This document shows positions 1 through 6,202 of a stretch of 23,556 nt of DNA, piece after piece. Location of the stretch: positions 1 through 23,556 of the IMG/VR virus record IMGVR_UViG_3300046369_000808; one strand, 5' to 3'. This stretch comes from a virus. Below the pieces are notes generated by a model, which made no database searches, had not been told where the DNA came from, and saw only the letters and a program-made list of their open reading frames with translations. How positions within the stretch are numbered: the first letter of the stretch is position 1; the number at the start of each line of letters is the position of its first letter. The translations under genes and the position numbers were made by a program.

Positions 1-2
1 AA

Positions 3-128
3 TTAGAAGACATACTTAACAGTGATATTGCAATGGATAGGTTAAAACATAATCAAGAAGTATTTAGAGAGCAACGTCAATTTAAAAAATTATTGGTTGA
101 TCTAGAGTCTATTTGTGATAAATACTAA
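3..128 (+). CDS. 3' end of an unidentified phage protein (partial)
   Basis: An open frame runs in from the left edge and stops with TAA at 126-128, giving 41 C-terminal residues that end in ESICDKY. The visible part is charged and probably helical (DRLKHNQEVFREQRQFKKLL), like the C-terminal helix of a small phage structural or accessory protein. No family can be named from so little. Its last codons contain the late-promoter octamer of the next gene, so its 3' end doubles as regulatory DNA. Confidence 0.6.
   Translation, partial: LEDILNSDIAMDRLKHNQEVFREQRQFKKLLVDLESICDKY
117..124 (+). promoter_or_regulatory. T4-type late promoter, 5 nt before ATG
   Basis: GATAAATA at 117-124, then five bases (CTAAC), then ATG at 130. 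It differs from the T4 late consensus TATAAATA only in the first base. The 5-nt distance to the start codon recurs at eight other genes here. It lies inside the end of the preceding gene. Confidence 0.65.
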
Positions 129-129
129 C

Positions 130-513
130 ATGAACGAAATAGATAGATTACAACAATTAGCAGGAATAGTTAACGAAGACGGCGAGCCAGGTGTTGATTA
201 TAAATCAGACACTGGTGAAGGTGATACAGAGAAACAAGCAGTAGGTCATGTAGATAATGAAAGAGGTATGATTTCTAAAGAATTATATCTTATAGGCAAA
301 AATGCTATAGACTTACATAAAATGTTAAAGACTTTACCAGATTCAGACTTCCCTCATTGGTGGCAAGCAAAGATAGTTAAAGCACATGAATATTTACAAG
401 GTGCTAAGAACTATTTAGATGCAGAATTAAATGCTCCTAGAGGCGATGGTGATAGTGATATTAAACCTAGTCCAGATACTGTTGATGTAACTGATCCTTC
501 AGGCGTTAGTTAA
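130..513 (+). CDS. conserved small marine T4-like phage protein, function unknown
   Basis: The protein has 127 residues from the ATG at 130. A GTG at 115 would add five residues, but the late-promoter octamer at 117-124 sits 5 nt before this ATG, so the ATG is preferred. The N-terminus MNEIDRLQQLAGI follows a pattern I associate with many small marine T4-like phage proteins. The middle (around residues 75-105) is a helical stretch with FPHWWQAKIVKAHEYLQGA, also familiar from such phages. The C-terminus is acidic and probably disordered. There is no signal peptide or membrane segment. The last 8 bp overlap the convergent GH6 gene. A virion role is possible but not shown. Confidence 0.75.
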   Translation: MNEIDRLQQLAGIVNEDGEPGVDYKSDTGEGDTEKQAVGHVDNERGMISKELYLIGKNAIDLHKMLKTLPDSDFPHWWQAKIVKAHEYLQGAKNYLDAELNAPRGDGDSDIKPSPDTVDVTDPSGVS

Positions 514-1354
514 TATCCTTAACTAATTCAGTAGCCATCTCAGGCCAAAACTTTCCAGCTCTTGGACCACCATTACCTGTACCATCTGATTCTCCAGGTA
601 TCTTAATCCATAAAAATGCATCACATTTTTCATCACCTGTATTACATGTTGGTACTTCTCCTACATGTCTGCCTGGCGGGTTGCACCAATCATTACCGTG
701 AGGACCATTACCATTACGACTTGTATCTATAACAAAGTGATCTTGAGGTCTGTATTCGCATATCTTTAAGGCCCATTCTATACATTCTTTTGTTGATCTA
801 TAGTTACTTACATTAACACTGAACCCTCTTACACGGTCATTAGAGACCCTTGTGATCAATTCTGCGGCATCTTTAGGGTCTAACCAATTACTATGTCCTA
901 TATCTACATACACATAGGCTTCGCTTTCTTGTGTTAATGTGTGCAATCCTGCTTTGATTAAATTAATACGATAGTCAGAATCCTTATCTTCCATTAGTGT
1001 CGTGTGAGGTAATGCATCAGGTTCATATATAACAATAGGCTTATGTCCTTCTATACCCTTACAAAACTCTTGTAAGAACAAAATATATTCGGTAGCATCA
1101 CTGGCTCCACCTTTACTGTAATGTCCTAAATCTCTATTGGGTAAATTATACAGAACAAAGTAAGGAAGACCCGGAAGTGTTCTTTTAAGTAATCTTTTAA
1201 GACTCTTATCTAAATTTTTGTTTGCGTTTTTATTCTTTTTAGCACCGTACCAAAATGCTACAGGTTGCTCAAAAATAGTAGCAACGTCTGGGTGTGTAAG
1301 TCTATGATCTTTAACTCTATCAAAATCATTTACCCAAAAAGGATAAGAGAACAT
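506..1354 (-). CDS. glycoside hydrolase family 6 (cellulase/cellobiohydrolase-type) protein
   Basis: This 282-residue protein carries the GH6 motif series in order: LYNLPNRDLGHYSKGG (69-83), YEPDALP (110-116), VDIGHSNWL (150-158), GFSVNVSNY (177-185), IDTSRNGNGP (209-218), WCNPPGR (223-229) and FLWIKIPGESDG (247-258). GH6 enzymes cut beta-1,4-glucan with inversion. By family analogy the catalytic acid is D113 in EPDALP; D75 in NRD and D257 in GESDG match other conserved carboxylates. It is about the size of a bare catalytic domain. No signal peptide, linker or carbohydrate-binding module is present, so export would need lysis or virion packaging. Its ATG lies 1 bp past the stop of the deformylase gene, so it is probably co-transcribed from the late promoter at 1904-1911. 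The substrate is unknown and need not be cellulose. Confidence 0.9.
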   Translation of the reverse strand: MFSYPFWVNDFDRVKDHRLTHPDVATIFEQPVAFWYGAKKNKNANKNLDKSLKRLLKRTLPGLPYFVLYNLPNRDLGHYSKGGASDATEYILFLQEFCKGIEGHKPIVIYEPDALPHTTLMEDKDSDYRINLIKAGLHTLTQESEAYVYVDIGHSNWLDPKDAAELITRVSNDRVRGFSVNVSNYRSTKECIEWALKICEYRPQDHFVIDTSRNGNGPHGNDWCNPPGRHVGEVPTCNTGDEKCDAFLWIKIPGESDGTGNGGPRAGKFWPEMATELVKDIN

Positions 1355-1355
1355 T

Positions 1356-1898
1356 TTATTGCCTAGTCCTTTCTATTTCTTTAAAGTACTTGTCTCTTTT
1401 CTTTATGGCTCTTTGTAATTTTAATTCACTAGCATGTTCTAAAAATAATTTGCCTTGCAAGTGTTCTAGTTCATGTTGAAAGCATCTAGCATCGATTCCT
1501 TCTAACCAGTCATCTATTTGTGTTTCACCATCATAGAGTGTAAAACTTACTTTTATTTTTTCAGGCCTTGTTACATTAAAATATAATAGAGGAAATGTTA
1601 AACATCCTTCTTCCATACATACAGTGGTTTTACTGTATTCAAGTATCTTAGGATTGTATACACCTACGTCTCCTGACCCTTGTAGGTTCATTACGAACAT
1701 ATTATAACTATTGCCTATTTGAGGACTTGCTAGACCTATACCGTGTCTATACCGCATAAGCTCTTTCATGTCTACTTCTCTTTGTGCCCAATTGGCATCT
1801 TCCGGAGCAGTAAAAGGATCTATATTCGCTGGTCTGTGTAGAGCAGGGTGTTTAGGGTCTACAATCTCGCATAGCCATTTATCTGTAGGTTCTAACAT
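1356..1898 (-). CDS. def: peptide deformylase
   Basis: This 180-residue protein has all three deformylase motifs: GIGLASPQ (53-60), EEGCLTFP (96-103, C99 as metal ligand) and QHELEHLQG (141-149, H142 and H146 as ligands, E143 catalytic). The enzyme removes the N-formyl group from new proteins. Phage-encoded deformylases are known from marine T4-like phages. Motif 2 reads EGCLT where most bacterial enzymes have EGCLS, a mild change. The spacing between residues 20 and 50 is somewhat long. The ATG has no Shine-Dalgarno sequence and follows a late-type octamer by 5 nt. Confidence 0.93.
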   Translation of the reverse strand: MLEPTDKWLCEIVDPKHPALHRPANIDPFTAPEDANWAQREVDMKELMRYRHGIGLASPQIGNSYNMFVMNLQGSGDVGVYNPKILEYSKTTVCMEEGCLTFPLLYFNVTRPEKIKVSFTLYDGETQIDDWLEGIDARCFQHELEHLQGKLFLEHASELKLQRAIKKRDKYFKEIERTRQ

Positions 1899-1903
1899 AC
1901 TAG

Positions 1904-1911
1904 TATTTATT
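1904..1911 (-). promoter_or_regulatory. late promoter, 5 nt before def ATG
   Basis: On the minus strand AATAAATA is followed by CTAGT and the deformylase ATG. It differs from TATAAATA only in the first base. It would drive def and the GH6 gene, possibly as a leaderless transcript. Confidence 0.65.
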
Positions 1912-1913
1912 AC

Positions 1914-2084
1914 TTATTTGCCTTGTCCTCTATATGCTTTCGCACATCTTTTTTTGCCTTTGTTCATAGTAGACATAGCAATTTTTACTTTGCGTCCTCT
2001 ACCACCTTTACCGGTTGATGTACATTTTTTACCTGTGCCGTTGATTAACGACTTATTTACTTTTCTTCTACTTGCTTTTGCCAT
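1914..2084 (-). CDS. 56-aa very basic small protein
   Basis: This short frame has ATG at 2084 and stop at 1914. It encodes a lysine-, arginine- and glycine-rich protein beginning MAKASRRKVNKSLINGTGKK and ending AYRGQGK. It has no acidic residues by my reading and two cysteines. Such composition suggests nucleic-acid binding, for instance DNA condensation or a ribosomal-protein-like role, but no family is recognised. GGAAA about 8 nt upstream is a plausible ribosome binding site. Its first 17 bp overlap the end of the metallopeptidase gene, so the two are probably co-transcribed. Confidence 0.7.
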   Translation of the reverse strand: MAKASRRKVNKSLINGTGKKCTSTGKGGRGRKVKIAMSTMNKGKKRCAKAYRGQGK

Positions 2085-2493
2085 TTGTTTTCCAATATGT
2101 TTCTAACAGTTTATCTTCTAATAAGTATGCTTCTTTTTCCCAAGGTTGTCTACTATATACAGTATTACTATAATCTAAACTTTTCCATCTGTTTAAATTA
2201 GGATGTAATTCTCCTTTAATAAATTGCTTGGCGTGAACTAATTCATGTGCAAGGTTCAACATCATTTCTTCTAATGAGAATTTTGTATTACAACTTCCAC
2301 GTGCTAGTTCTATTTCAGCACTATTCTTATCTCCTAAACATAATGCATAATGTTGATTATCACATCTTGTCACTATGTTTACATCTATGCTTACATTTCT
2401 TTTTAATCTAGGCATAAGATGTTCTAATACATCAAATATAAATGTTTCAACCTGCTTCTTTTTTGCAATTCTACCATTTACACTGATATACAT
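2068..2493 (-). CDS. SprT-like/HExxH zinc metallopeptidase-like protein
   Basis: This 141-residue protein has a clear zinc-protease helix, LAHELVHAKQF (81-91), with HELVH at 83-87. A downstream EKEAYLLED segment (119-127) supplies a glutamate (E119 or E121) as likely third ligand. The layout matches small phage SprT-like or gluzincin-type proteins. The substrate is unknown. There is no signal peptide, so it acts in the cytoplasm or at lysis. The ATG has no Shine-Dalgarno sequence and lies 6 nt after a TATAAT box, implying a leaderless early transcript. Confidence 0.75.
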   Translation of the reverse strand: MYISVNGRIAKKKQVETFIFDVLEHLMPRLKRNVSIDVNIVTRCDNQHYALCLGDKNSAEIELARGSCNTKFSLEEMMLNLAHELVHAKQFIKGELHPNLNRWKSLDYSNTVYSRQPWEKEAYLLEDKLLETYWKTNGKSK

Positions 2494-2499
2494 ACTGTT

Positions 2500-2527
2500 A
2501 TTATAACTTAAATATATTGATTGTCAA
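2500..2527 (-). promoter_or_regulatory. sigma70-like early promoter of the metallopeptidase gene
   Basis: On the minus strand TTGACA (2522-2527) and TATAAT (2500-2505), both perfect consensus, are separated by 16 bp. The -10 box ends 6 nt before the ATG at 2493, so transcription would begin at or next to the start codon. The -35 box lies inside the last codons of the ATP-grasp gene. Confidence 0.8.
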
Positions 2528-3302
2528 GAAGTTTCTTAAACAGTTCTTTATATATATTTCGTTTTACTAAATTACTTATTCTATATAGTTTTGCAATACT
2601 ATTTACTTCTAAATAATGCACAATACCCTTAGCATCAACTAAAATATCTAGACAGCCAAATAGTAAATCTGTACCTTTCCTAAATTCTTTTAATACTTCA
2701 GTACAATCAAAAGGTATGTCTTCAAAATCTACTTTAGATCCTACCTCTAAATTAGATATTATAGAAGTTTTATCATAATTAGTATCTTTGTATTTTAATA
2801 TCACTTCATCCTTAAAAAATATTATTCTATATTTAGACGCAAATTTTCCTGTATCTATAAATTGTTGTAATATATAATCTCCTTTTAAGTTATCTATTGC
2901 AGTTTTGAGTTCTGCCTTATTAGTGCAAAGAATAACATTCTCTCCTAAAGAACCTACTGTAGGTTTAAACACCAATGGGTATTTAATTTCTTTATCATAT
3001 ATCTCCGGATGTTTAAGATTATTGTCTTTACAGTATTGAGAGAACTTAAATTTATTATATAGATTACTTACATTGTCTGTGCTAGGTATAATATTAGTAT
3101 TATCTAAATATCTATTGTAATCTTCTTCAAAGCCTGTATCGCTTGAATACAAAAATATTGTATCGTCTTTATTAAGATGTTCTCTGTTCATATCACCTAA
3201 AATTTTATATTCCAAATTTAAGTCTTCTATTGTTGCAAGGAAAAATAATCTATCTTTATTATTGATTTGTCTTCCCTTTGTATTCATATAGATGTATAAC
3301 AT
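2508..3302 (-). CDS. ATP-grasp ligase, RimK/carboxylate-amine ligase-like
   Basis: This 264-residue protein has an ATP-grasp layout. YPLVFKPTVGSLGENV (108-123) holds the ATP-binding lysine K113 and a glycine-rich loop. YILQQFID (143-150) is the hinge. CLDILVD (217-223) and YLEVNS (230-235) carry likely Mg-binding D219, E232 and N234. The first 100 residues form an N-terminal domain without clear markers. ATP-grasp enzymes activate a carboxylate as acyl-phosphate and join it to an amine or thiol. The substrate here could be a peptide, a protein tail or a small metabolite. The start at 3302 is supported by a TAAATA motif 5 nt upstream; an in-frame ATG at 3285-3287 is the alternative. Neither has a Shine-Dalgarno sequence. 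Confidence 0.8.
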   Translation of the reverse strand: MLYIYMNTKGRQINNKDRLFFLATIEDLNLEYKILGDMNREHLNKDDTIFLYSSDTGFEEDYNRYLDNTNIIPSTDNVSNLYNKFKFSQYCKDNNLKHPEIYDKEIKYPLVFKPTVGSLGENVILCTNKAELKTAIDNLKGDYILQQFIDTGKFASKYRIIFFKDEVILKYKDTNYDKTSIISNLEVGSKVDFEDIPFDCTEVLKEFRKGTDLLFGCLDILVDAKGIVHYLEVNSIAKLYRISNLVKRNIYKELFKKLLDNQYI

Positions 3303-3307
3303 ACAAT

Positions 3308-3315
3308 TATTTAAC
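3308..3315 (-). promoter_or_regulatory. late-promoter-like octamer, 5 nt before ATP-grasp ATG
   Basis: Minus strand GTTAAATA, five bases (ATTGT), then ATG. It matches the core TAAATA but not the first two consensus bases, so it is weaker than the others. The divergent cupin gene has its own copy 29 bp away. Confidence 0.5.
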
Positions 3316-3343
3316 TAAAAATTCTATTTAAAATATTTAAAAC

Positions 3344-3351
3344 GGTAAATA
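3344..3351 (+). promoter_or_regulatory. late-promoter-like octamer, 5 nt before cupin ATG
   Basis: Plus strand GGTAAATA, five bases (ATAAT), then ATG at 3357. The core TAAATA is intact; the first two bases differ from TATAAATA. With 3308-3315 it makes a compact divergent promoter pair in a 54-bp gap. Confidence 0.5.
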
Positions 3352-3356
3352 ATAAT

Positions 3357-3902
3357 ATGTATACAATAGATCAATTTAGAAAAATGGGCGGTAAAACTAT
3401 GTATGTAGGTACCGGTACTATAAAATTGCTTCTTAATAGAGGATTCAATGTATATAATTTTTACTCAGATAAAGCAGAATTGCTTATAGATGATATACAT
3501 GACCATCGCAGTGGATTTAATTCTACAATACTTAAAGGAACATTAAGAAATATCTTATATAAAATAGACGGTGAGGACCCTGAATCTAAATACAGACTTG
3601 AATACGGAGAATGTAAGGAAGGATCTGAACGTGTAATTGTACAAGACAATGTAGTGTTCAAAGAGACGTGTAGATTTGACAATATAGAAGGTACCTCTTA
3701 TTATATGGATCATGATGTTTTACATAAAATAGAATTGATGACACCTTCTGTTATAACACACATGGTTAGAGATGAACTAGTAAAACAGGCACCTAACTTT
3801 ATAATAGATACATCCAAACCTTTCAAGTGTGCCTTTAGTGAGCCTAAAACTGATAAAGAGTGTTGGGAAATAATCGAATATACAATTAATCTATCTAACT
3901 AA
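3357..3902 (+). CDS. cupin-like putative metal-binding protein
   Basis: This 181-residue protein contains IHDHRSGFNSTILKGTLRN (47-65), which resembles the first cupin motif with paired histidines H48 and H50. A later segment, YYMDHDVLHKIEL (115-127), could supply the third histidine, H123. The spacing is typical of cysteine-dioxygenase-like cupins with a long inter-motif region. The fold call rests on pattern only, and the reaction and substrate are unknown. There is no signal peptide. It is a single-gene plus-strand unit, convergent with tRNA-Glu one base downstream, so its transcript would run antisense into the tRNA. Confidence 0.65.
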   Translation: MYTIDQFRKMGGKTMYVGTGTIKLLLNRGFNVYNFYSDKAELLIDDIHDHRSGFNSTILKGTLRNILYKIDGEDPESKYRLEYGECKEGSERVIVQDNVVFKETCRFDNIEGTSYYMDHDVLHKIELMTPSVITHMVRDELVKQAPNFIIDTSKPFKCAFSEPKTDKECWEIIEYTINLSN

Positions 3903-3903
3903 A

Positions 3904-3978
3904 TGGTACCCTGTAGGAGAATCGAACTCCTGTTGCATGGATGAAAACCATGTGTCCTAACCACTAGACGAACAGGGC
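3904..3978 (-). tRNA. tRNA-Glu (UUC)
   Basis: On the minus strand the 7-bp acceptor stem is GCCCTGT/ACAGGGT with a terminal G-U pair. The anticodon stem CATGG/CCATG encloses the loop TTTTCAT (anticodon TTC). The T arm contains GTTCGATTC. Discriminator A and a genome-encoded CCA end are present. Length is 75 nt. Confidence 0.95.
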
Positions 3979-3988
3979 AAAATTTGGA

Positions 3989-4201
3989 GGGATGGTTCAC
4001 ACTTTACACTCATGTCGTGTATTTTTAAATGTGGACTGGTGATGTTTCGTGAACCTGTCCCTTACCCGAGGCTTTAAGCCCCCTATTGATAAATAGGTAT
4101 GAGGAGCGGTACACTTTGGGACTTTACTATGGAGTGGTTGTTGACTACACTTTTCACTATTTTTGCCATACCCAGTTTACGAAATACCACACGGGCTCCT
4201 C
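3989..4201. ncRNA. probable structured non-coding RNA, family unknown
   Basis: This stretch has no credible gene and is visibly richer in G and C than its surroundings. It is full of nested complementary segments. GGGA-t-GGTTCAC (3989-4000) pairs with GTGAACC-tg-TCCC (4049-4061). A small GGCT/AGCC hairpin lies at 4070-4080. CCTATT/AATAGG (4082-4097) forms a perfect 6-bp stem with a GATA loop. GAGGAGC (4101-4107) pairs with GCTCCTC (4195-4201), with GGTA/TACC just inside. It lies between the stop of the 82-aa gene and tRNA-Glu, both on the minus strand, so transcription as part of that unit is likely. The inverted repeats do not fix the strand. It does not show tmRNA or tRNA hallmarks, and it is much smaller than GOLLD or ROOL phage RNAs. 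Confidence 0.6.
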
Positions 4202-4203
4202 AA

Positions 4204-4452
4204 TTAACTTTTTCTTAGTTCTCGTTTCAACTCAGATGAAATTCTTTTTTCATCTAATTGAGCTTTGAACACTTTTAAATCTTCTACTTCTAATAGTTTC
4301 TTCATTGCATCATGCGGTCTTAAATCTAAAATTCTTGCCGCATAGGCAGTAAGTTCTATAATATCATAACGTCCTACGTTATGTTTCTTACAAATAGCCT
4401 GTACGTCTACTTGCTCTGTTATTCCTTCACTATTATAAATATCTTTTTTCAT
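4204..4452 (-). CDS. 82-aa unknown protein
   Basis: This small soluble protein is rich in charged residues and probably all-helical. The central part, VQAICKKHNVGRYDIIELTAYAARILD, could hold a helix-turn-helix-like arrangement, but this is weak. It ends in a basic stretch (ELKRELRKS). I recognise no family. The start has no Shine-Dalgarno sequence and lies 5 nt after the -10 box of a strong sigma70-like promoter, which suggests early, leaderless expression. The probable structured RNA begins 2 bp past its stop. Confidence 0.65.
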   Translation of the reverse strand: MKKDIYNSEGITEQVDVQAICKKHNVGRYDIIELTAYAARILDLRPHDAMKKLLEVEDLKVFKAQLDEKRISSELKRELRKS

Positions 4453-4457
4453 ATACT

Positions 4458-4485
4458 ATTATATGTCTATAAGTTAATTTGTCAA
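4458..4485 (-). promoter_or_regulatory. sigma70-like early promoter of the 82-aa gene
   Basis: Minus strand TTGACA (4480-4485), a 16-bp spacer and TATAAT (4458-4463), both perfect consensus. GGTTGACAA around the -35 is shared with the promoters at 7872 and 9652. The -10 ends 5 nt before the ATG, so the mRNA would lack a leader. It could also transcribe the structured RNA and tRNA-Glu. The -35 overlaps the stop region of the 95-aa gene. Confidence 0.82.
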
Positions 4486-4769
4486 CCTTTTGTATTTTGT
4501 GTGTAAGCAGATATTAGATCATCGCCATGTAATTGTGTGCCAATCCATACGGTTGTTTCGGTGCCTTTGGGACGGTCTCCTAACAGTTCTCTTTGTATAC
4601 GTTCATCATTATATCTAATGTCCATGACTCTACCATCTTCTGGTCTTGTTTCATACCACATATTGCATGTTTCAGTATTAAATGTATGTAATTCTTTTAC
4701 ACCTTTTGCCCATTCTTCTGCTTCTAGTAAGACTCGTTGTCTTTCTACTACTTCGTCATATTGTCCCAT
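4482..4769 (-). CDS. 95-aa unknown protein
   Basis: This charged, soluble protein has an N-terminal helix (EVVERQRVLLEAEEWAKGV) followed by a likely beta-rich part with two Trp (NMWYETRP, TTVWIGTQL). No family is recognised and no catalytic motif stands out. The start is fixed by a perfect late promoter whose octamer ends 5 nt before the ATG. The gene is thus probably late, although it sits downstream of the early ligase-region operon. Confidence 0.65.
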   Translation of the reverse strand: MGQYDEVVERQRVLLEAEEWAKGVKELHTFNTETCNMWYETRPEDGRVMDIRYNDERIQRELLGDRPKGTETTVWIGTQLHGDDLISAYTQNTKG

Positions 4770-4774
4770 AATAA

Positions 4775-4782
4775 TATTTATA
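4775..4782 (-). promoter_or_regulatory. perfect T4 late promoter, 5 nt before ATG of the 95-aa gene
   Basis: Minus strand TATAAATA, five bases (TTATT), then ATG at 4769. The octamer is an exact match to the T4 late consensus and overlaps the stop codon of the Api92-like gene. Confidence 0.75.
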
Positions 4783-5332
4783 CCTCAGTTCTAGGATCTT
4801 CTAATGTAATTGGTTCGTTTAACACTTCTTCCTGTTCTTCCTCAATCCACATGGCTCTGTCTTCCATTATACCAAATGCTTCATCTAATGCTTCTCCTAC
4901 ATCATCTTGCGTTAGAAAATCTTCTGTTAGTGTTGAGCACTCATACTGATTAAACTCTCCGTTTAGTAATGCACCACAAAAATCGTTACCAGGTTCATAC
5001 CAAAGTAAATCTGCTTCATAGTCTTCATTTTTATTTAACCATAGTTCAACTGCTTCTGAAGGAGGTCCCCATGCTGACTCAAAATATCCTTCTAATATTC
5101 CTCTGACTGAACCGTTGTATTCGTATTCTTCGTGTGATAAACTATGCTCTTTGACGTCCCATTTAGTCCCCCAAAGATCAATTGCTGAGTTGTAGTCCCA
5201 ATCACCTTCAAGTGGTGCTAAGGCTGTTAGTAACCCATCGTCTATCGTGTCATCTTCTAGAATATTCCATATTCTATCTATTTCTTCTTTAGGACCTTCT
5301 ATCCTTATTTGATTACTACACCAATTTGGCAT
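4778..5332 (-). CDS. Api92-like (YubB ferredoxin-like domain) phage protein
   Basis: This 184-residue protein begins MPNWCSNQIRIEG, the signature of the Api92/YubB-like family found in phages and plasmids. It also has the later family block AIDLWGTKWDV (50-60) and an aromatic, acidic middle (FESAWGPPSEAVELW). The family has a ferredoxin-like fold of unknown role; no iron-sulfur cluster is implied. The protein is strongly acidic, especially the last 50 residues. Its start overlaps the stop of the upstream membrane-protein gene as TAATG, so translation is likely coupled within the ligase operon. Confidence 0.8.
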   Translation of the reverse strand: MPNWCSNQIRIEGPKEEIDRIWNILEDDTIDDGLLTALAPLEGDWDYNSAIDLWGTKWDVKEHSLSHEEYEYNGSVRGILEGYFESAWGPPSEAVELWLNKNEDYEADLLWYEPGNDFCGALLNGEFNQYECSTLTEDFLTQDDVGEALDEAFGIMEDRAMWIEEEQEEVLNEPITLEDPRTEV

Positions 5333-5694
5333 TATGTCACCGCCTTTATAATTTCTACGAACACTTTACCGTACTTGGCAAACCATCCTTGTTCTTCGGT
5401 TAGTGCGATACCATAGTTGTTTGCAATCTGTATCGCTGTTTCTGTGTCTAAGAATGCACCACCAACAAGTACAAACCCTGCACTTGATACTAGTAAATAC
5501 ATGTGGTCGTTATCTCTGAAACTATGTACTATTATCATTAGAGTACCAGCAAATAACAGCAAATAAGAAGTAAGTTCCATGTGAGGATTTACACCTAGTG
5601 CCATAGTCATACCAAGGAATAAAAATGTACACCCTATAATTTTTAATGTAGACTGTATAAAATTATTAATTTGTTTCTTTTGTTTACTAGTCAT
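5332..5694 (-). CDS. small multi-pass membrane protein, unknown
   Basis: This 120-residue protein has three or so hydrophobic segments: IIGCTFLFLGMTMALGV (about 19-35), YLLLFAGTLMIIVHSF (about 44-59) and MYLLVSSAGFVLVGGAFL (about 65-82). A basic N-terminus (KQKKQ) suggests it begins in the cytoplasm. The C-terminal 35 residues are soluble. No family is recognised; a holin is not excluded, but it lies in an early-promoter operon, which argues against lysis timing. Both ends join neighbours by TAATG overlaps. Confidence 0.7.
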   Translation of the reverse strand: MTSKQKKQINNFIQSTLKIIGCTFLFLGMTMALGVNPHMELTSYLLLFAGTLMIIVHSFRDNDHMYLLVSSAGFVLVGGAFLDTETAIQIANNYGIALTEEQGWFAKYGKVFVEIIKAVT

Positions 5695-5867
5695 TAGTCG
5701 TCCAACCCGTGTTCGTAATTTCTAGACTTTTCATTGTATCCGTAGAAACTGCCTTCCTTCTCATTTTTGTCTTTCTTAGCCTTATCGCTTTTTTTACTTG
5801 CTCCAAGCGGGTCAAGTAGTATTCTTTCTCTTCTTGAAAGTTGTGCGTTTTCTGGTTTGTCGTACAT
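5694..5867 (-). CDS. 57-aa charged protein, unknown
   Basis: The start is taken at the ATG at 5867 ([10 protein letters not shown]), not an upstream in-frame start at 5882. That ATG overlaps the stop of the 111-aa gene as TAATG and has GGGAGAG about 6 nt upstream, a good Shine-Dalgarno sequence. The product is very hydrophilic, with SRRERILLDPLGASKKSDKAKKDKNEK in the middle, and is probably mostly disordered. Function is unknown. Confidence 0.65.
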   Translation of the reverse strand: MYDKPENAQLSRRERILLDPLGASKKSDKAKKDKNEKEGSFYGYNEKSRNYEHGLDD

Positions 5868-6202
5868 TATCTCTCCCAGCACTTATATCCTGTGCAATCT
5901 TCTACTGTATCTCCACAGTTCCATTCGCAATATACATCTGCGTCTGTTAGTTGAGATATCTGTCTTAAATAACTATCTACTTCAGGATCATTTAATCTTC
6001 CTAAAACATCATCTGTAATTGGTGTATTATAGCAAAGTTCTTCACCTTTAAGGACTGCTAGTTCCCACAATCCTTGGTCACCGCCATAACTACCTGTGTG
6101 TCTAATAACACTTGCACCATAACCATTAGGAAAGGAATATAGTTTTTGTACTCCATCCATTACTTCTTTGGTTTCTTTTAAGTAAATTGTATCCATACTC
6201 AT
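5867..6202 (-). CDS. 111-aa conserved phage protein, unknown
   Basis: This soluble protein contains [31 protein letters not shown] (around 21-52), a pattern I associate with small conserved proteins of T4-like and other tailed phages, without known function. The C-terminus has four cysteines in about 18 residues ([17 protein letters not shown]), which could bind metal. It is joined by TAATG overlaps to the ligase gene upstream and the 57-aa gene downstream. Confidence 0.7.
   Translation of the reverse strand: MSMDTIYLKETKEVMDGVQKLYSFPNGYGASVIRHTGSYGGDQGLWELAVLKGEELCYNTPITDDVLGRLNDPEVDSYLRQISQLTDADVYCEWNCGDTVEDCTGYKCWER

Noticed and set aside
115-129. GTG start at 115 for the first complete gene
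   Set aside because: A late-type octamer at 117-124 lies 5 nt before the ATG at 130, as at eight other genes; the GTG has no ribosome binding site.
4030-4061. Hammerhead-like ribozyme (CGAAAC and GTC on the minus strand)
   Set aside because: No CUGAUGA core at the right place and the stems do not fit the hammerhead layout.
3979-4203. tmRNA or an additional tRNA
   Set aside because: No T-loop GTTCRA motif, no tRNA-like acceptor pair and no tag frame with clear stop.
4086-4268. 60-aa plus-strand frame in the structured-RNA region
   Set aside because: It has no ribosome binding site, runs into the 82-aa gene on the other strand, and cuts across base-paired segments.
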